Positions 49,961 to 59,125 of a stretch of 64,000 bases of DNA are shown here, piece by piece (position 1 is the stretch's first letter; the number at the start of each line of letters is the position of its first letter). The translations under genes and the position numbers were made by a program. The notes under the pieces are model-generated. The model worked only from the letters and a program-made list of their open reading frames with translations, was not told the origin of the DNA and made no database searches. The stretch comes from Aeromonas caviae (GTDB lineage Bacteria > Pseudomonadota > Gammaproteobacteria > Enterobacterales > Aeromonadaceae), in the NCBI RefSeq assembly GCF_000819785.1, contig NZ_CDBK01000044.1, positions 62,001-126,000 on the forward strand. The letters run 5' to 3'.

Positions 49961-52003
49961 TCAGAAGCGGTAGGCGGCGGTCAGGTGCAGCTGACGGGGC
50001 GTGCCCGGCATGATCTGGGCCGCGCTGGTGGCGCTGACGAAGTAGTCGTGATCGGTCAGGTTCTCCACGCTCAGCTGGGCTTCCCACTGGGGCCAGCGGT
50101 AGCCGGCACGGGCGTCGAAGCGGGCGTAACCGGGCAAGGTGGTGGTGTTGGCGTTGTCGGCGAAGCGATCCCCCACCGCCGTCATCCCGGTCTCGCCGAA
50201 CCAGCCCTGCTTGCCGCTCTGGTAGCCGGCGAACAGCTGGCCGTTCTGGCGGGAGACGTTCATCGGTCGCTTGCCTTGCAGGTCCGCGTCTGCCTTGACC
50301 TGCTCGGCATCCTGGATGGCGACGCCGCCGCGCAGATAGATCTCGTCGGTCAGCTGGGCACGGGCGCTCAGCTCGATGCCGTCGGTGCGCTGCAGACCGG
50401 TGAGGATCACCCGGGTGGGATCCAGCGGATCCTTGCTGCGTTTGTTGTACATCTCCAGCCGGTAGAGAGAGAAGGTGGTGGCGAGGCGGCCGTTCAGCCA
50501 GTCGCTCTTCACGCCCCCTTCATAGAGCCGGGTGTGCTGGGGATCCAGGTTGTTGTTCTTGTCCCCCGGGGTGATGCCGATAAGCTCACCGCCCACCGGG
50601 GTGAAGGTCTTGCTATAGGAGGTGTAGAAGGCATGCTCCTCGATGGGGTTCCACACCAGGCCCAGGCGCGGACTCAGGCTGGTGACCGAGAGGGTCTCTT
50701 CCTTGTCGAGGTCGTTGCGGCGGCTGGTGACGGTGAAGTCGTCGCGGCGCAGGCCTGCCAGCAGGTGCCAGTCGCCCAGGCTGAGCTGATCCTGCACATA
50801 GAGGCCGACACCGCGCACCCTGTGATGGGCGTCGCTGGAGAGTTTCATGGCGCCGTCGTAGGTGGGCAGGGAGCCCGGATCATAGAGGTTGCCTGCCGGG
50901 ATCGGGTTGGCGTTCTGGTAGAGCTTGGGGGTGCGATCCTGCCAGCCCTGCTCCAGGCCCACCAGCAGACGATGGGCGACGGGGCCGGTTTGCAGCTGGC
51001 CCTCGGCCTCGGTGTTGCTGGTGAGGCTGCTGGCCTTGAGATCCTGCTGCCAGCGGGCGCGGGTCACCTTGTCACCCTTGACGCTGGTGACATAGGTGTT
51101 GTCGAACTGGCTGTCGAGGGTGGTGTAGCCGAGCTGCTGGCGCAGTTGCCACTGATCGTTGATGTCCCAGGTGAAGCGGGAGCGGGTGGACTGGGCCACA
51201 TCGTCGATGAAGTCGCGGCGGGTGTCGCTGTAGACGCTCTCGATGGGGACATCCGCCGGGCGACCATCGACGCCGGGAATGCCGCGATCCGGGGTGCGAT
51301 CGTGCTCGTTGCGCTCGTATTGCACCAGCCAGTTCAGGGTGTCGGTGATCTCCCAGTTGACGGAGGGGGCCAGCAGGGTGCGCTTGCTGGTCACGTCGTC
51401 GCGAAAGCTGTCTTTGTCTTCCTGGGCCAGGTTCAGGCGCACCTGTACCCGCTCTCCTGCCTCGCCGTTGAGGTCGGCGGCGAAGCGTCGGCTGTCGAAG
51501 CTGCCGACCTGGGCGCTGACGCTGGAGGCCTGCCCCTTCTGGGGAACCTTGCTGACCCGGTTGACGATGCCGCCCGTGCTGCCACGGCCGTAGAGCACGG
51601 CGGCGGGGCCCTTGAGCACTTCGACCCGCTCGATGTTGCCAAGGTCGCGGGTGTATTGCATGTCATCGCGCAGGCCGTCGAGGTAGAAGTCGTTGCTGGC
51701 GCTGAAACCGCGGATGGTGACGCCGTCAAAACGGGTGTCGCCGCTGGCGTTGACGCCAGGGATGCCGGTCAGGGCTTCACTCAGGGTGGGCTGGCCGAAG
51801 GCGGTCAGCTCGCTTGCCTTGACGCTCTCGATGCTCTGGGGCACCAGCTTGGCCGGGGTGGCGGTACGGGTCGCGGTGGCGACCTCTTCATGTTGGCTGC
51901 GTTTGCCGACCACGGTCAGGGTTTCGTCTTCGGCACGGGGGCTGGTGCAAACCGCCAGCAAGGCGACGCCCAGCAAGGCGCGCGGGGAGTTGGAATGGTT
52001 CAT
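49961..52003 (-). CDS. TonB-dependent siderophore receptor
   Basis: 680 residues. Signal peptide (about 1-24), TonB-box-like ETLTVVG (27-33), plug domain with GVTIRGF, DFYLDGLRDD and LKGPAAVLYGRGSTGGIVN, then a 22-strand barrel ending in YRF with the C-terminal aromatic. The plug resembles catecholate receptors (Fiu/FcuA group). The ligand is inference. A Fur box lies about 86 bases upstream, so it is iron-repressed. It is the first gene of a likely operon with the PepSY protein. Confidence 0.93.
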   Translation of the reverse strand: MNHSNSPRALLGVALLAVCTSPRAEDETLTVVGKRSQHEEVATATRTATPAKLVPQSIESVKASELTAFGQPTLSEALTGIPGVNASGDTRFDGVTIRGFSASNDFYLDGLRDDMQYTRDLGNIERVEVLKGPAAVLYGRGSTGGIVNRVSKVPQKGQASSVSAQVGSFDSRRFAADLNGEAGERVQVRLNLAQEDKDSFRDDVTSKRTLLAPSVNWEITDTLNWLVQYERNEHDRTPDRGIPGVDGRPADVPIESVYSDTRRDFIDDVAQSTRSRFTWDINDQWQLRQQLGYTTLDSQFDNTYVTSVKGDKVTRARWQQDLKASSLTSNTEAEGQLQTGPVAHRLLVGLEQGWQDRTPKLYQNANPIPAGNLYDPGSLPTYDGAMKLSSDAHHRVRGVGLYVQDQLSLGDWHLLAGLRRDDFTVTSRRNDLDKEETLSVTSLSPRLGLVWNPIEEHAFYTSYSKTFTPVGGELIGITPGDKNNNLDPQHTRLYEGGVKSDWLNGRLATTFSLYRLEMYNKRSKDPLDPTRVILTGLQRTDGIELSARAQLTDEIYLRGGVAIQDAEQVKADADLQGKRPMNVSRQNGQLFAGYQSGKQGWFGETGMTAVGDRFADNANTTTLPGYARFDARAGYRWPQWEAQLSVENLTDHDYFVSATSAAQIMPGTPRQLHLTAAYRF

Positions 52004-52088
52004 CTGGGTGTGACTCTTTGTCGACCAATCGGCCTGAACTTGTTGATTTATTTGTAATTATTGATTTCTCTCATCGCGAGAGGTTGCT

Positions 52089-52107
52089 AATGATATTGAT
52101 TTTCATT
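52089..52107 (-). promoter_or_regulatory. Fur box upstream of the TonB receptor
   Basis: AATGATATTGATTTTCATT is a 19-bp imperfect palindrome of the NAT-repeat type bound by Fur. It sits in an AT-rich promoter region between the receptor and the GNAT gene. Confidence 0.72.
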
Positions 52108-52275
52108 TGCCTTGCAAGGAGAAGATGCAAGAAAAAGAGATCATTGGCGGGCAGGCACTGAGGGGGCTGGAATCTCGGGGAAAAGGCCGGGGGAGCCTTG
52201 GTTCGGTTCGGAGGGGACGCTACCATGGTGGCCTCGCGCCTTGGCGCACCATCCGGAACACACAGGGAGAGAAAC

Positions 52276-52758
52276 ATGGTCGAGATCATCAGGGCGGATC
52301 TGCACAACCCTCGCCACGGCGAGGCGCTGATCGCGATGCTGGACGAATACGCCAGGGATGAGATGGGGGGCGGCAATGCACTGGCGGACGAGGTGAAGGC
52401 GAATCTGGCCGACGCCCTGGCCGCGCGGCCCGGTGCCCATGTGCTGCTGGCCTGGGTCGATGGGGAGCCCGCTGGCGTTGCCACCTGCTTCGAGGGCTTC
52501 TCGACCTTCGCCTGTCAGCCGCTGCTCAATATCCACGACGTGGCGGTGCACCCTGCCCATCGCGGCCAGGGCATCGGCAAGCGGCTGTTGGCGGAGGCGG
52601 AGCGGCTCGCCCGGGAGCTCGGTTGCTGCAAGCTGACCCTGGAGGTGCTGGAGGGGAACAAGGTGGCCCAGGCTGCCTATCGTGCCAGCGGCTTTGCGGG
52701 TTATGAGCTCGATCCCGAGGTGGGCCGGGCCATGTTCTGGCAGAAGAAGCTGGGGTGA
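52276..52758 (+). CDS. GNAT family N-acetyltransferase
   Basis: 160 residues from the ATG at 52276 with GGGAGA upstream. HDVAVHPAHRGQGIGKRLLAEAE is a textbook acetyl-CoA binding motif, followed by KLTLEVLEGNKVAQAAYRASGF. Similar proteins are annotated simply as GNAT enzymes. Acceptor unknown. The upstream frame to 52198 overlaps the Fur region and is not used. Confidence 0.9.
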   Translation: MVEIIRADLHNPRHGEALIAMLDEYARDEMGGGNALADEVKANLADALAARPGAHVLLAWVDGEPAGVATCFEGFSTFACQPLLNIHDVAVHPAHRGQGIGKRLLAEAERLARELGCCKLTLEVLEGNKVAQAAYRASGFAGYELDPEVGRAMFWQKKLG

Positions 52759-52867
52759 GAGGGTCGGCAAACATGATCTGCCGGGCTTGCCTCTGAGACT
52801 CCTGTCCCCTGGAGTGGCACCAGATTTTTCAATGTGTTGATGGAACCGGCCCGGCCGGGTGAGTGAC

Positions 52868-52987
52868 ATGACCCTTTATGCTTCGGATCAGCGAGTGACC
52901 CGAATGAACTCCGTACAGATGCGCACGATGAAGCATTGTCCGGAGCCGGTGGAGGCCCAGACCTCCCATCCATTCATCGTGCAGTGA
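52868..52987 (+). CDS. Candidate small protein (39 aa)
   Basis: ATG at 52868, preceded by GGTGAG, opens a frame to TGA at 52985-52987. The product begins MTLYASDQRVTRMNSVQMRT and ends SHPFIVQ. A strong terminator lies 54 bases after the stop, which would fit a short transcript. No family recognised; it could be chance. Confidence 0.3.
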   Translation: MTLYASDQRVTRMNSVQMRTMKHCPEPVEAQTSHPFIVQ

Positions 52988-53040
52988 CGACCGGATCTCG
53001 CTACCTCGCGGGAGCCGTGACCTTGCCGCACGACTGAACC

Positions 53041-53076
53041 AAGGCCATAGACGTTGCCTCGTCTATGGCCTTTTTT
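53041..53076 (+). terminator. Strong intrinsic terminator
   Basis: AAGGCCATAGACG (53041-53053) pairs with CGTCTATGGCCTT (53060-53072), a perfect 13-bp stem followed by TTTTTTG. Confidence 0.92.
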
Positions 53077-53110
53077 GTTGCCCCGCAGCCAGGCTGCGGG
53101 TGCGAGACAG

Positions 53111-53142
53111 AGCAGAGGCCCGCCCGGGTCTCTGCTTTTTTT
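53111..53142 (+). terminator. Second intrinsic terminator in tandem
   Basis: AGCAGAG (53111-53117) pairs with CTCTGCT (53130-53136), with further inner GC pairing, followed by seven T. It ends 87 bases before the methyltransferase gene. Confidence 0.85.
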
Positions 53143-53228
53143 ATGGTCTGTCATGACCGACGGGTATGCTTGGCAAGGGCCGGGTCGTCGGCCAGAGAGG
53201 CTGACCATCTTCAAGAGGAAACAGTGCA

Positions 53229-53966
53229 ATGTCACAAAATATCTATGACGAACCAGGGTTTTTTGAGGGCTATGCCCAACTGCCACGCTCCCTTCACGGG
53301 CTGGCGGGGGCGCCGGAGTGGCCGGCGCTGCACGCCATGCTGCCGGATCTTGCCGGCAAGCGGGTGCTGGATCTGGGCTGCGGTTATGGCTGGTTCTGCC
53401 GGGCAGCCAGAGATCTCGGGGCTGCCGATGTGGTCGGTATCGATCTTTCCGCGAAGATGCTGGCCCGTGCCGCCGAGCTGACCCGGGATGAGGCCATCCG
53501 CTATCGGCAGGGGGATCTGGACGGTCTTGCGCTGTCCGATGAGCCTTTCGATCTCATCTACAGCTCCCTGGCGCTACATTACCTGCCCGAGGTGGCGCCG
53601 CTGTTTGCGGAGATCCACCGTGCGCTGGTGGCTGGCGGCAGCCTGGTGTTCTCGGTGGAGCACCCCATCTTCACCTGCCCGCAGCCGCAAGGCTGGCTGG
53701 TTGATGCAGAGGGACGCCGCTCCTGGCCCGTCAACGGCTATCAGGCGGAGGGCAAGCGGGTCAGCAACTGGCTGGCGGAGGGGGTAGTCAAGTATCACCG
53801 CACCCTGGGCACCTACCTCAATGCCCTTGTCGCCGCCGGGTTCCAGATCCGCCGCGTGGAGGAGTGGGGGCCGACGGCGGCGCAGATTGCGGCCAACCCG
53901 GCCCTGGCGGAGGAGGCGGAGCGCCCCATGCTGTTGCTGGTGTCGGCGTACAAACCCCTGGCCTGA
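53229..53966 (+). CDS. Class I SAM-dependent methyltransferase
   Basis: 245 residues. Motif I VLDLGCGYGWFC (about 46-57), acidic motif II VVGIDLSAKML, motif IV FDLIYSSLALHYL and a post-motif HPIFT. This is the small-molecule methyltransferase fold (ubiE/BioC-like group). The substrate cannot be inferred from context, since neighbours are unrelated. The ATG at 53229 follows AAGAGGAAA. Confidence 0.88.
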   Translation: MSQNIYDEPGFFEGYAQLPRSLHGLAGAPEWPALHAMLPDLAGKRVLDLGCGYGWFCRAARDLGAADVVGIDLSAKMLARAAELTRDEAIRYRQGDLDGLALSDEPFDLIYSSLALHYLPEVAPLFAEIHRALVAGGSLVFSVEHPIFTCPQPQGWLVDAEGRRSWPVNGYQAEGKRVSNWLAEGVVKYHRTLGTYLNALVAAGFQIRRVEEWGPTAAQIAANPALAEEAERPMLLLVSAYKPLA

Positions 53967-53977
53967 CGCAATAAAAA

Positions 53978-54005
53978 ACGGCGCGCAGAGTGCTCTGCGC
54001 GCCGT
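53978..54005. terminator. Bidirectional terminator between methyltransferase and porin genes
   Basis: A perfect 13-bp inverted repeat, ACGGCGCGCAGAG (53978-53990) with CTCTGCGCGCCGT (53993-54005). A run of A at 53973-53978 gives the T-run for the minus-strand porin transcript. Confidence 0.88.
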
Positions 54006-54025
54006 GTTGTCAGGTGGTTGCCGAC

Positions 54026-55084
54026 TTAGAAGTCGTAGCGGGCCGCCAGCTGGAAGTCATCCTTGGTGTTGAGCTTGCCGCTGTCATGGCTGTCGAGGTT
54101 GTTGATGCGGTACTCGCCGATGACGCGCAGGTTCTTGTTGAACTTGTACTGGGCGCCCAGGGTGTAGTAGTCGATGGAGTCGTAGTCAGACTTGCCAGCC
54201 TGCTCCACCTTCTGCTTGTTCCACAGGGCCATCAGGCCGAAGCCGCTCTCGAAGTTGTAACCCAGCGCCCCTTCCCAGCCGGTGTGATCCTTGCCGGTGG
54301 CCAGGAAGTCGCTGCCGTCGGCATAGCTCAGGGCGGCGTAGAGGGCCTTGTTGTCGTACTTGGCGGAGAGCAGCCACAGCTTGGCATCCTCTTCACCGCT
54401 CTTGTCGCGGATGCCCACGTTGTAGGCGGTCCCCAGGGAGAGGTTGAACGGGAAGGTGTAGGCCACGGCGGCACCGTAGGCGGCATCGCTGTCCTTGCTG
54501 GAGGTCTCTTCGGTGTCACCGCCATCGAACTTGTAGCTGGTATCTACCTGGAAACCGTTGAACAGGCCGGAGTACTTCAGCACGGAGCCGGCGCGGTTGG
54601 TGGCGAAGGTGTCGGTCTTGGCGCCCAGTGCCTCGTTGCCGTAACCATCGGAGAGAGAGACATCAGTCCAGTCCGCCAGGAAGCCAGGAGCCCCCTTCTG
54701 GCGACCGAAGGTGACGGTCCCCCAGTTGGCGCCGACACCGGCGAACGCCAGACGGGTACGCAGGTTGTCGGAGTTCTCGCTGACGGTCTTCTCGCTGTCG
54801 TTGATGTACATCTGCAGTTCGTACTGGGCCAGCGCCTTGAGACCCGGGTTGATCTCGCTCTCTACCTTGGCGCCCAGACGGACAAACTGGTTGGCCCCCT
54901 GCTTGTCGCTGTATTCGTTCTTGATGTCACCGTTGGCGTCCAGCTCTTTCTTCTCGCCGAAGAACTGGCCGGCGTAGATGCGGCCGTAGAGGTCGAGCAG
55001 GGTGCTCTCGTTTTTGTACACTTCGACGGCTTGAGCCTGGAAGGCGGCGGTAAGAGCCAATGCTACTACTGTCAGCTTTTTCAT
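54026..55084 (-). CDS. General diffusion porin
   Basis: 352 residues from the ATG at 55084 (a second ATG directly upstream at 55087; AAGGGA suits the inner one better). Signal peptide MKKLTVVALALTAAFQAQA, then a 16-strand barrel pattern with LYGRIYAGQFF, FVRLGAKVESEINPGLKALAQYE and the eyelet-loop region VTFGRQKGAPG, ending in ARYDF. This fits the OmpC/OmpU-type trimeric porins of aeromonads and vibrios. Divergent from glpX, with a long promoter region. Confidence 0.93.
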   Translation of the reverse strand: MKKLTVVALALTAAFQAQAVEVYKNESTLLDLYGRIYAGQFFGEKKELDANGDIKNEYSDKQGANQFVRLGAKVESEINPGLKALAQYELQMYINDSEKTVSENSDNLRTRLAFAGVGANWGTVTFGRQKGAPGFLADWTDVSLSDGYGNEALGAKTDTFATNRAGSVLKYSGLFNGFQVDTSYKFDGGDTEETSSKDSDAAYGAAVAYTFPFNLSLGTAYNVGIRDKSGEEDAKLWLLSAKYDNKALYAALSYADGSDFLATGKDHTGWEGALGYNFESGFGLMALWNKQKVEQAGKSDYDSIDYYTLGAQYKFNKNLRVIGEYRINNLDSHDSGKLNTKDDFQLAARYDF

Positions 55085-55302
55085 CATGATCCCTTGTGTT
55101 GCAAGCTTTTGTTTTAAAAGACGGGGCCATGCTAGAAGTGACAGATGACAGTCGGGTGACCGTGCAATGAACAAACCGTGTCGGTTCCATGTCAGCGGGA
55201 TGAAAACCGGGATTTATGTGGCTGGTCGCCACTTTTACGCGCAAAGGTTTGCCCTTGTGGTAGAATGCCGCCCGTTTTCGAGCTCCTAAGGTTGGATATG
55301 CG

Positions 55303-56313
55303 ATGAGACGTGAACTGGCAATCGAATTTTCCCGAGTGACGGAAGCGGCTGCACTGGCTGGCTACAAGTGGCTCGGACGTGGTGACAAGAATATCGCCGA
55401 TGGCGCGGCCGTGGCGGCCATGCGTCACATCCTCAATCAGATCCAGATCGATGGCGAGATTGTGATCGGCGAAGGGGAGATCGACGAAGCCCCCATGCTC
55501 TACATCGGCGAGAAGGTGGGCACGGGTCAGGGCGACGCCGTGGACATCGCGGTCGACCCCATCGAGGGGACCCGCATGACTGCCATGGGTCAGGCCAATG
55601 CTCTGGCCGTGCTGGCGGTGGGCGACAAGGGATCCTTCCTCAAGGCCCCCGACATGTACATGGAAAAGCTGATCGTGGGCCCCAAGGCGAGAGGCGCCAT
55701 CGATCTCGATCAGGCCCTGGAGCTGAACCTCAAGGCCGTGGCCAAGGCGCTCGGCAAGCCCCTCTCCCGTCTGACCGTCATCACCCTGGCCAAGCCGCGT
55801 CATGACAAGGCGATCAAGGAGATGCAGGGTCTGGGAGTGCGGGTGTTCGCCATTCCCGACGGCGACGTGGCCGCTTCCATCCTCACCTGTCTGCCGGACA
55901 GCGAAGTGGACATGCTCTACGGCATCGGTGGCGCGCCGGAAGGGGTGATCTCCGCCGCGGTGATCCGCGCCCTGGACGGCGACATGCAGGCTCGCCTGAT
56001 CCCCCGCCACCAGGTCAAGGGTGACAGCCCCGAGGTTCGTGCCCTGGGTGAACAGGAGATCGCGCGCTGCGAGGAGCTGGGCATCGACGTGAGCAAGGTG
56101 CTCAAGCTCGAAGATCTGGCCAAGAATGACAACGTCATCTTCTCGGCCACCGGCATCACCAAGGGTGATCTGCTGGAAGGGATCACCAGCGACGGCGTCA
56201 TGGCGACCACCGAGACCCTGCTGATCCGCGGCAAATCGCGCACCATCCGTCGTATCAAGTCGATCCACTTCCTGGATCGCAAAGACAGCGTGGTACGCGA
56301 CATCATCCTGTGA
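55303..56313 (+). CDS. glpX: Class II fructose-1,6-bisphosphatase GlpX
   Basis: 336 residues (E. coli GlpX 336). Metal-binding residues are in IGEGEIDEAPML (Glu57 region) and DPIEGTR (Asp85, Glu88), and the substrate loop YGIGGAPEGV is intact. It dephosphorylates fructose 1,6-bisphosphate in gluconeogenesis. It is not linked to glpF or glpK here. ATG at 55303, followed by a strong terminator. Confidence 0.97.
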   Translation: MRRELAIEFSRVTEAAALAGYKWLGRGDKNIADGAAVAAMRHILNQIQIDGEIVIGEGEIDEAPMLYIGEKVGTGQGDAVDIAVDPIEGTRMTAMGQANALAVLAVGDKGSFLKAPDMYMEKLIVGPKARGAIDLDQALELNLKAVAKALGKPLSRLTVITLAKPRHDKAIKEMQGLGVRVFAIPDGDVAASILTCLPDSEVDMLYGIGGAPEGVISAAVIRALDGDMQARLIPRHQVKGDSPEVRALGEQEIARCEELGIDVSKVLKLEDLAKNDNVIFSATGITKGDLLEGITSDGVMATTETLLIRGKSRTIRRIKSIHFLDRKDSVVRDIIL

Positions 56314-56330
56314 TGTGCTGACTCCCGCAG

Positions 56331-56359
56331 CAAAAAGCCCGGCACTGCCGGGCTTTTTG
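56331..56359. terminator. Terminator of glpX
   Basis: CAAAAAGCCCGGCA (56331-56344) pairs with TGCCGGGCTTTTTG (56346-56359). Confidence 0.9.
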
Positions 56360-56454
56360 CGCTCTGCAGGGCGCCAGGGTGCCCGGGCAGGGATAAGGCT
56401 TAGGAGAAACCGGACTCCTTGCTACACTGCGGTGCCCCACAGAGGAAAAATCAC

Positions 56455-56706
56455 ATGGAATGTCGTCAGGGATGCGGTGCCTGCTGCATCGCCCCCAGCA
56501 TCAGCAGTGCCATTCCCGGCATGCCGGACGGCAAGCCCGCCGGTGTGCCCTGTGTGCAGCTCGATGCGCACCTGGGGTGCAAGATCTTCGGCCAGCCGGA
56601 GCGCCCGGCGGTGTGCGGCGGCTTTCGCCCCATGGCGGACGTGTGCGGCTCCCATCGCCAGGAGGCCATCTGGCTTATCGGCGAGCTGGAGCGGCTGACC
56701 GCCTGA
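56455..56706 (+). CDS. YkgJ family cysteine cluster protein
   Basis: 83 residues with eight cysteines, starting [17 protein letters not shown] and including GVPCVQL, GCKIFG, AVCGGF and DVCGSH. The N-terminal CxxGCGACC-type pattern identifies the YkgJ/UPF0153 putative zinc- or iron-binding family. Function unknown. AGAGGAAA precedes the ATG at 56455, and upstream in-frame Met codons lie in the glpX tail region and are not needed. Confidence 0.88.
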   Translation: MECRQGCGACCIAPSISSAIPGMPDGKPAGVPCVQLDAHLGCKIFGQPERPAVCGGFRPMADVCGSHRQEAIWLIGELERLTA

Positions 56707-56710
56707 GCCC

Positions 56711-56790
56711 TTGACCCTCTCCCTCGGGGAAAGGGTGTCTGCTTGTCCTCCTCATCCCCGCCCCCTTCTCCCGCAAGGGGAGAAGAGAGC
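56711..56790. repeat. Dispersed C-rich palindromic repeat, copy 4
   Basis: GACCCTCTCCCTCGGGG... followed by CTCATCCCCGCCCCCTTCTC and CCGCAAGGGGAGAAG. The right half matches the reverse complement of the copy at 30782-30830. Confidence 0.78.
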
Positions 56791-56825
56791 CACCATTCGG
56801 AACAATGGCAATAAACAATCCCAAT

Positions 56826-56855
56826 AAAAAGAGGCCGCAATTGCGGCCTCTTTTT
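56826..56855. terminator. Bidirectional terminator after hemY
   Basis: AAAAAGAGGCCGCAA (56826-56840) is followed by its exact complement TTGCGGCCTCTTTTT (56841-56855), a perfect 30-base palindrome. Confidence 0.9.
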
Positions 56856-56874
56856 ATTTCGCGACGAACGGGCG

Positions 56875-58038
56875 TCAGATGTCGGCCAGCTGCAATGCCT
56901 GGCGGTAGTACTCGTTGGCCTTGTTGGTCAGGCGGCGCTTGTCCATCACCTGGCCGAGGGCGTGGTAGAGGGCGGCATCCGGCGCCTTCGCCACTTCCTG
57001 CTCCAGCAGCCGCTGGGCTTCGTCCAGTTGACCGGCCAGCAGGCAGACCCGGGCCAGCGCCGCTTCGGCGCCCGGTTGATCCTGGATCTTTCTGAGCAGG
57101 GTCAGCATGGGCTGGTAGTCGTCCAGTTTGAGCTTGGGCAGGCGGGCGAACAGCTCGGGGGAGGGATCCTTGCGCAGGGCCTCCAGCCAGAGATCGGCGG
57201 CTTCGGCATCGGCCCCCAATCGGCGCAGGCGATCCCCGTAACTGGCCAGCAGCACGGGATCCTGGCGCTGTTTGCGGGGCAGACCCTGCCAGACCGTGCG
57301 CAGGGTGTCGAGGGAGCCGCTGGCGGCCTCCAGACGACCGCACCACGCCTGGTGCAGCAGGGTCTCTTCCTGCTGGGCGGTCAGCTTGCCCACCTTGCGC
57401 AGGGCAGGGGCGAGATCGATGAGGGCCGCCCAGTCTTCACGGGCCAGATACACCTGACGCAGCTGATCCAGCACCATGGGGTGGCGCGGGTTGAGGGCAT
57501 AGATGGACTCGAGGCGACCGAGGGCGCTGTCGTACTGGCCCTGCTCAATCTGCAACTGGGTCTGGATCAGGGTCAGTGCCAGCTCTGCCTTGGGGTTCTC
57601 TTCCTGGGCTTTCTGCAGGTAGTGGTCCCGGCGCACGTCGTCACCCCGGGCCTGGGCCACCCGGGCGGCGCTCAGGTAGTTGAGCAGCGGGGTGTCGCTG
57701 TTGTCGGCGCCCTTGATGAGGAGCTTCTCGGCCTGGTTGTAGTGCCCCTCTGCCATGGCCAGGGTGGCATTGACGGTTTGCAGGTTGGCCTTGCGGCGGC
57801 GGCGGGAGCCGAACCAGCCCTGGGTCTTGCGGCGCAGGCCGAACAGGCGGGCCAGCACCCATTCCACGATGAGCAGGGCGCCGTAGAACAGCACCGCCAG
57901 GATCACCGCGCTGGTGACCGAGGATTCCACCGTGTAGTTGCCCAGCGAGATGAGCACATAGCCCTTGTTGCCGGAGGCTTCGGGACCGAAGATGAGGCCC
58001 GCCACCATCACGGCGACTATGACGATCAGACGAATCAT
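56875..58038 (-). CDS. hemY: HemY, TPR-repeat haem-biosynthesis-associated membrane protein
   Basis: 387 residues. Two N-terminal transmembrane helices (about 1-20 and 38-60), then helical TPR-like repeats (for example AEKLLIKGADNSDTPLLNYL and the C-terminal RLTNKANEYYRQAL). It matches HemY of gammaproteobacteria, which lies last in hemCDXY and is thought to organise tetrapyrrole enzymes. It is not the Bacillus protoporphyrinogen oxidase of the same name. Starts 10 bases after hemX. Confidence 0.93.
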   Translation of the reverse strand: MIRLIVIVAVMVAGLIFGPEASGNKGYVLISLGNYTVESSVTSAVILAVLFYGALLIVEWVLARLFGLRRKTQGWFGSRRRRKANLQTVNATLAMAEGHYNQAEKLLIKGADNSDTPLLNYLSAARVAQARGDDVRRDHYLQKAQEENPKAELALTLIQTQLQIEQGQYDSALGRLESIYALNPRHPMVLDQLRQVYLAREDWAALIDLAPALRKVGKLTAQQEETLLHQAWCGRLEAASGSLDTLRTVWQGLPRKQRQDPVLLASYGDRLRRLGADAEAADLWLEALRKDPSPELFARLPKLKLDDYQPMLTLLRKIQDQPGAEAALARVCLLAGQLDEAQRLLEQEVAKAPDAALYHALGQVMDKRRLTNKANEYYRQALQLADI

Positions 58039-58048
58039 GGTCTCCTCC

Positions 58049-59125
58049 TCAGTTGCCGGCCAGGATGCGTTGCAGGCGTTCGGTCAGCACCTGTTCCAGC
58101 ATGGTCTGGGTCTTGAACTGATCCGGGTAGTCAAACTGGATCTGCTCGCCTTTGAGCTTGTCGAGCTCGGACTGCATGTACTGGGTGGCGCTGTTGTCGG
58201 CATCGAAATACTGGGTCAGCCAGCGCTGGGCCTTCTCCAGGCTGTCGACATAGAGGGACTGCTGTTCACGATAGACGGCGAGCTGGGCCTGCAGCAGCTT
58301 GGTCTTGAGGTTCTCCCGCAGGAAGATCTCCTGCTGTGGGGAGAGCAGGGCTTCCACGGCGCCATCGCGGCGACGGATGGTGATGAAGTTTTCGGTGAAC
58401 TTGACCCAGTTCTTCTTCAGGTTGCTCTGCCACTCGTCCGGGTTGGTGCTGACGGTCTGGTCGGGCTCGCTCTTGGCTTCCGGCATGCTGACGGTGGAGA
58501 GGGGCAGCAGCTCGATCTGGTCCGAGAGGGCGGCCAGCTTCAGGGTCAACCCTTCGCGATCGACCCGCGGCATCCCCTTGAGCTTGGCGATGTCTTCCGC
58601 CAGCGCCTTGCGAATGGGCATCAGGCTGGGGTCGTTGAGCGCCTTGATGCGCTCGTCGGCGTTGCCGAGCAATGTGATGGCGGAGACGATGTCGTGTTCG
58701 AGCCACAGCTTGCGGCCCGCCATGCGCACCAGGTATTCGGATTCGGCCAGCATCCAGTCATTGGGGCGCTTGTCGTCCAGATCCAGCACCTTGGTCTGCA
58801 AGGCGTCCAGCGCCTCCTGCAACTGCTGCTGGCTCTTGCCGAGGGCACCGATCTGTTCGGCATCCTTGCTGCTGCCCTGATCAATCCTGGTCATGGCGTC
58901 GGCCAGTTGCTGCTTGAGGGCTACCAGTTCGGCCTGCTGGGCAACGGCGTTCTGGTGTCCGTGCACATAGAGACCACCGGCCAGCCCCAGGGCCAGCAGG
59001 ATGGCGATGCCGCCAAGCACGGTGCCAGAGCTGCCCTTCTTGCTCCCTGTTGTTCCGGGAGCGGGCTTGTTGTTGTCGGCCACGGTGGCCGCGGCACTCG
59101 GCTGGACTTCTTGCTGTTCAGTCAT
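58049..59125 (-). CDS. hemX: HemX, membrane-anchored haem operon protein
   Basis: 358 residues: a Pro/Ala-rich cytoplasmic start, one transmembrane helix (about 33-52), a coiled coil (about 60-115), and a periplasmic domain with LVRMAGRKLWLEHD. It is the HemX-type protein annotated as a uroporphyrinogen methyltransferase relative, but it lacks the SUMT catalytic domain. Its ATG overlaps the hemD TGA (ATGA). The role in haem synthesis is unproven. Confidence 0.92.
   Translation of the reverse strand: MTEQQEVQPSAAATVADNNKPAPGTTGSKKGSSGTVLGGIAILLALGLAGGLYVHGHQNAVAQQAELVALKQQLADAMTRIDQGSSKDAEQIGALGKSQQQLQEALDALQTKVLDLDDKRPNDWMLAESEYLVRMAGRKLWLEHDIVSAITLLGNADERIKALNDPSLMPIRKALAEDIAKLKGMPRVDREGLTLKLAALSDQIELLPLSTVSMPEAKSEPDQTVSTNPDEWQSNLKKNWVKFTENFITIRRRDGAVEALLSPQQEIFLRENLKTKLLQAQLAVYREQQSLYVDSLEKAQRWLTQYFDADNSATQYMQSELDKLKGEQIQFDYPDQFKTQTMLEQVLTERLQRILAGN

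Larger units (their letters stand above)
52759..53228. other. Intergenic stretch with a candidate small ORF and tandem terminators
   Basis: Left part has no clear feature. A 39-codon frame is at 52868-52987 and two terminators at 53041 and 53111. The 132-codon minus frame covering this region has no gene-like features. Confidence 0.6.

Noticed and set aside
49985-52057. 690-codon plus-strand frame opposite the TonB receptor
   Set aside because: Shadow of the receptor, whose plug and barrel motifs and Fur box settle the strand.
52888-53286. 132-codon minus-strand frame
   Set aside because: Covers two plus-strand terminators and the methyltransferase start, with no ribosome binding site or family pattern.
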